A DNA stretch of 64,000 nt. Origin: Ashinkailepas kermadecensis (lineage: Eukaryota; Arthropoda; Thecostraca; Neolepadidae). Position numbers and translations under genes: made by a program. The notes under the pieces were generated by a model that saw nothing but the letters and a program-made list of their open reading frames with translations, did no database searches and was not told the DNA's origin. Where the stretch lies: assembly GCA_034440615.1 (NCBI GenBank), contig JAOTOM010004873.1, forward strand, positions 474,001 through 538,000. The letters run 5' to 3'. Shown piece after piece: positions 60,485 to 64,000 of the stretch. Each line of letters opens with the position of its first letter. Position 1 is the first letter of the stretch.

Positions 60485-61087
60485 TGCCCAATAACAATGC
60501 ATGCATTCAATATTGATATGGGGAAAACGAGAGCCATGTGTGGGCAAATCTGCCAGCTTATGATGCCATGACAGAGAAAACTCAGCAAGAAGCTGCATGG
60601 CCACTGCAATATAATTGGTATTCCTAAAAGAATAAAAAAGAAAGCTATGGCTCACATGACTTTTAAGCAAACCTTATTCATCCACGACCAATGCTATACA
60701 AGAGAAATAGCCTTGACAAGCCCAATGTCTCGTACGCCGCAAAAACACCATTATTAAACGCCGCAAAAATACCATTATTTTAAAAGGTACACCAAAGTCG
60801 CATTCAAACCTTGATGACGTCACAGGTTTTTATTCGTATATTGCAGAAATTGGTAGCATCAGGCAAGTTTCAATTTAACTGCATGGGGGAGTGACTTTTT
60901 CAGGGGTACCGGACCACAGAGGTCATTTGCGCCACCTTTTTTGAAGCGAGTATAAAAGCGGGTGTTTGCGATCAAGGTGCAGGCATGTGGACGTTTACAT
61001 AAAGGGAATTTTACGTTATAGTTTGTGTTATATTTTAGGCGCTGAAGGCGGGGCTAGGATGGGGACATCCCCCTAATGTCTAGATGG
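60485..61087. other. Between repeat copies A and B; nothing recognised
   Basis: No gene seen. It may be further, unduplicated sequence of the same repeat. ACGCCGCAAAAACACCATTA and its near copy at 60758 form a short duplication. Confidence 0.4.
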
Positions 61088-61511
61088 CAGGGGCGTCGAT
61101 TTGTATCCTTTTGTGGGGGCCAGGGCCCCACCAGTGTTGATCTTGGCCCCCAATGTTGAGTTGGCCCCCCAATAACATATGCTATTTTTATGCTCATAAA
61201 AAAGTTGAAGAAAAAAGAAGAAAAACACCATGCTAGGTACATAGAAAATGTAGTGGATGTTAACCAGCACATTTTGTAATTAAAAAAACAGATTTGGGTT
61301 AGATAGTGGACTGACTCTCCACCTTTTGCTACAAAATTCAAAATGGTGTGCACAAAAACCAATTGTCATTGTCAAACTTGCATACCATCCAGTCCCGTGA
61401 ACAACAATCAGTTATCATTGAGAGTGTGGATATACAAACTATAATTAACCTCAACAGCCCACTCATCACACTATCAGTTTGATATTTGCCTGGTACCTAG
61501 GCACCTTGTAC
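61088..61511 (+). repeat. Unnamed interspersed repeat, copy B (internally deleted)
   Basis: Same start and order as copy A, with about 190 bp missing in the middle (after the CAAAATGGTGTGCACAAAAA stretch). It ends exactly where LINE copy 2 begins. Confidence 0.75.
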
Positions 61512-63703
61512 CTAAATCAGTGTTTACAGTGGAGGATGTGACTAATCTGCCAACCGTGAACCACAGTTCAGTGACAGGTGATCAGATACACGATGTTGAT
61601 TTCATTGATAGTGATATTGTTTTCAATTATATCAGAAAAATAAAGACAAACAAGGCAGCAGGACCCGATGGAATGTATGCTAGGGTATTGCGGGAAGCTG
61701 AAAAGGAAGTGGCAATTCCACTTAGTATAATATTTTGTAGATCAGTTTCGCAAAATGAAATTCCAACAGATTGGAAAAGGGCAAATGTAGTTCCTATTTT
61801 CAAGAAAGGAGAAAGAGGGAAAATTGACAACTATAGGCCATTAAGCCTCACATCCCTAGTCTGCAGGGCACTCCAATCAATTATCAAGGATAGAATAGTT
61901 AGTTTTCTGGAAGGCAACAAATTGATTCAAGATGCTCAACATGGGTTTAGAAAAGGGCGATCGTGCCTCACAAATCTCTTGGACTTTTTGAATTTTGCTA
62001 CAGAACAATTTGATCAGGGAAATCAGGTTGATGTAGCATATCTTGACTTTAGTAAGGCCTTTGACAAGGTACCCCATAAACGGTTAATGATGCAGCTTCA
62101 GGTCCATGGTATTGCAGGTAGCATCCTAAAATGGATAGAGTTGTGGCTTTCAGATAGACAGCAGAGAGTGATGCTAAATGGTACAAAGTCATCATGGCAA
62201 AATGTTCTTAGTGGAGTCCCTCAGGGATCGGTACTGGGGCCACTGTTGTTCATTATATATGTGAATAGCATTGAATGTGGCCTAAGCAGTAAGGTTTTGA
62301 AATTTGCGGATGATTTGAAGATCTTTAGGGCAATAACAGGGCAAAATGAGCAGGTTTTACTGCAGAAAGACTTAGACGAGCTAGTGAAGTGGTCCGAAAA
62401 ATGGCAAATGAAGTTTAATTTTGATAAGTGCAAAGTCATGCATGTAGGTAGGCAGCATATGAAGGCTCCATACTTGATGGGTGGCCAAGTACTATCTGTG
62501 ACTCAGCAGGAGAAGGACTTAGGTGTTATTTTGAACACAAAATTGGGGGCATCAGAACAGACCAAAGAAGCCAGGAAGAAGGCACTAAGAATGCTTGGGG
62601 CAATACAGAGGAATGTGTCATACAAAAGTGAGGAGGTCATCAGGAAGCTTTACTGTGCATATGTCAGGCCACATTTGGAATACTGTGTCCAAGCTTGGTC
62701 CCCTAGTTATGAGAAAGATTGTTGGCTTTTAGAGAGAGTACAAAAGAGGGCAACAAAAATGGTTAATGGTATAGGCAACCTGGAATATGAGGAAAGACTG
62801 AAGAAATTGAACATGTTTTCACTTAGATATAGAAGGCTGAGAGGAGATCTCATCGAGGTTTTTAAATTTGTTCATGGTCAGGAACAGGGATATCTCAGGG
62901 AAATGTTTGAATTTAACAGAAATGATGCAATTAGAGGCCATCAATTCAAAATTAAAGTTAATCACAGCAGGACAAGGTTAAGACAGTCTTTCTTCACCAA
63001 CAGGGTAGTAGAACACTGGAACCAGCTGCCAGGAACCATTGTCAGTAGCAACACACTGAACATCTTTAAAAACGGCATAGACAATCATTATAAGAATAGG
63101 GGGATTGTTTTTCTGTATTCCAGGGAAGGTTGATCGACAGGGAGGAGTGGGAGTTGAGAGGAGTTTGTAATTGTTGACTGTGTTATGAAATAGCAAGTGA
63201 GTCTCTTATTAAGTCTAAATGCTTTATAACATTATATAGGGTGTACCTAGCAGTGGATTCAGCACCTTCCTTCGGGATGTGATACTGATGAGATTGTCTA
63301 TGGTAGCACAATGTGTATGATGGGAGGAGTTTGTAATTGTTGAGTGTATTATGCAATAGCACGTGAGTCTCTTATTAAGTCTGAACGCTTTATGAATTTC
63401 TGTGGGATGTGCCTAGCAGTGGATTCGGCACCTTCCTTCGGGATGTGATGTTGATGAGGTTGTCTATGGTGGCACGATGGGTGTGATGGGAGGAGCTTGT
63501 GATTATTGAGGGTGTTAGGCGGTAGCAAGTGAGTGGTGTTAGATGGGCTGGGATATATAGCTTCCTAGGAACTTGGGATAAGGGATTGATTGGGGTGGGA
63601 GTATGTACATTCTAGTACCTTTTCTAGATAGGCTTAACCCAGATGGGCCCCTGTGGCTCTTATTAAGCCTTAATACTTTATGACTTTATGACTTTATGAC
63701 CTA
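61512..63703 (+). mobile_element. CR1-type LINE, copy 2 (5'-truncated)
   Basis: Starts inside the linker between endonuclease and reverse transcriptase (TAAATCAGTGTTTACAGTGG is shared with copy 1), keeps an uninterrupted reading frame, a 3'UTR with two ~167-bp repeats (63140-63520), and a tail of 8-bp units (ATGACTTT) at 63679-63703. Very similar to copy 1 and in opposite orientation, about 1.65 kb away. Confidence 0.9.
61520..63133 (+). CDS. CR1-type reverse transcriptase (C-terminal 537 residues, frame intact)
   Basis: This is the reverse transcriptase that copies LINE RNA at a nicked target site. The natural start and the endonuclease are missing: the Met at 61520 is only the first ATG after the 5' truncation. 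Visible motifs are YRPLSLTSLVCR (about residue 105), QHGFRKGRSCLTNLLDF (140-156), YLDFSKAFD with the first catalytic Asp (D176), GVPQGSVLGPLLF (232-244) and FADD with the paired catalytic Asps (D264, D265). The C-terminal domain carries RATKMVNGIGNLEYEERLKK and NRVVEHWNQLPGTIVSSNTL, as in CR1 elements. All catalytic residues are present and no stop interrupts the frame, so the insertion is probably recent. Alone it should not be mobile. Confidence 0.9.
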   Translation: MFTVEDVTNLPTVNHSSVTGDQIHDVDFIDSDIVFNYIRKIKTNKAAGPDGMYARVLREAEKEVAIPLSIIFCRSVSQNEIPTDWKRANVVPIFKKGERGKIDNYRPLSLTSLVCRALQSIIKDRIVSFLEGNKLIQDAQHGFRKGRSCLTNLLDFLNFATEQFDQGNQVDVAYLDFSKAFDKVPHKRLMMQLQVHGIAGSILKWIELWLSDRQQRVMLNGTKSSWQNVLSGVPQGSVLGPLLFIIYVNSIECGLSSKVLKFADDLKIFRAITGQNEQVLLQKDLDELVKWSEKWQMKFNFDKCKVMHVGRQHMKAPYLMGGQVLSVTQQEKDLGVILNTKLGASEQTKEARKKALRMLGAIQRNVSYKSEEVIRKLYCAYVRPHLEYCVQAWSPSYEKDCWLLERVQKRATKMVNGIGNLEYEERLKKLNMFSLRYRRLRGDLIEVFKFVHGQEQGYLREMFEFNRNDAIRGHQFKIKVNHSRTRLRQSFFTNRVVEHWNQLPGTIVSSNTLNIFKNGIDNHYKNRGIVFLYSREG

Positions 63704-63709
63704 GGTACA

Positions 63710-63800
63710 TGCTGCAGAAAGACTTGGAACAGCTTGTGAAGTGGTCCAAAAAATGGCAGATGAAATTAAATTTTGATAAGTGCAAAATCATGCATGTATG
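63710..63800 (+). pseudogene. Fragment of a third CR1-type reverse transcriptase
   Basis: Reads LQKDLEQLVKWSKKWQMKLN, FDKCKIMHV, corresponding to LQKDLDELVKWSEKWQMKFN of copies 1 and 2 with several replacements, so it is an older or different subfamily copy. It lies against the tail of copy 2 on the left and is cut on the right by repeat copy C. Confidence 0.85.
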
Positions 63801-64000
63801 CAGGGGCGTCGATTTGTATCCTTTTGTGGGGCCCCACCAATGTTGATCTTGCCCCCCCAATGTTGATTTGGCCCCCCCAATAACCTATGCTATTTTATGC
63901 TGATAAGAAAGCTAAAGGGAAAAAATGAAAAACACCATGCTAAGTAGAAACATTGATGTTAACCAGCACATTTTGTACTGAATAGAAACAGATTTGGATT
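63801..64000 (+). repeat. Unnamed interspersed repeat, copy C (runs off the window)
   Basis: Same start (CAGGGGCGTCGATTTGTATC) and order as copies A and B, inserted in or next to LINE reverse-transcriptase sequence. Its end lies beyond 64000. Confidence 0.8.

Overview
The window is metazoan nuclear DNA, most probably from an arthropod. I lean towards a crustacean-like animal, at low confidence. The reasons are one split developmental gene with GT-AG introns, several kinds of animal transposable elements (CR1-type and I-type LINEs, tRNA-derived SINEs, hAT-like MITEs), many mini- and microsatellites, and no operon-like gene packing. Nearly all the long open frames are repeats or GC-rich sequence read through and do not look like genes.

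The one gene I can assemble with confidence is a SoxB1-type (SoxNeuro/Sox2-like) HMG-box transcription factor on the minus strand. Coding exon 1 (22618-23051) carries the start codon, a Gln-20 tract and almost the whole HMG box. Coding exon 2 (2028-2176) lies about 20.4 kb away and completes the box (RPRRKTK) and the conserved SoxB1 stretch after it. Splice signals and reading phase agree at both ends. A second donor after exon 2 shows that the gene continues beyond the left half of the window, and the C-terminal exon or exons are not visible. A GC/CpG-rich block (23052-23520) sits where the promoter and 5'UTR should be. The 20.4-kb intron holds GC-rich islands, minisatellites, long inverted repeats and a SINE.

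Upstream of the Sox gene (23.5-57 kb) I see no conserved gene. The region contains three adjacent arrays (a TA tract, a 27-bp and a ~37-bp minisatellite), a 289-bp MITE, a ~1.6-kb inverted-repeat element enclosing a Cys-rich decayed ORF, degenerate arrays, the decayed 3' end of an I-clade LINE with an RNase H domain, an hAT-like MITE family, a ~540-bp tandem duplication, clusters of AGGTCA half-sites, and a frameshifted copy of a widespread repeat-associated protein family.

The right end (56.9-64 kb) is a nest of transposons. Two nearly identical CR1-type LINEs lie in opposite orientation, each ending in an 8-bp tail repeat. The plus-strand copy keeps a 537-codon reverse-transcriptase frame. 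Three copies of an unnamed repeat that begins CAGGGGCGTCGATTT lie against or inside LINE sequence.
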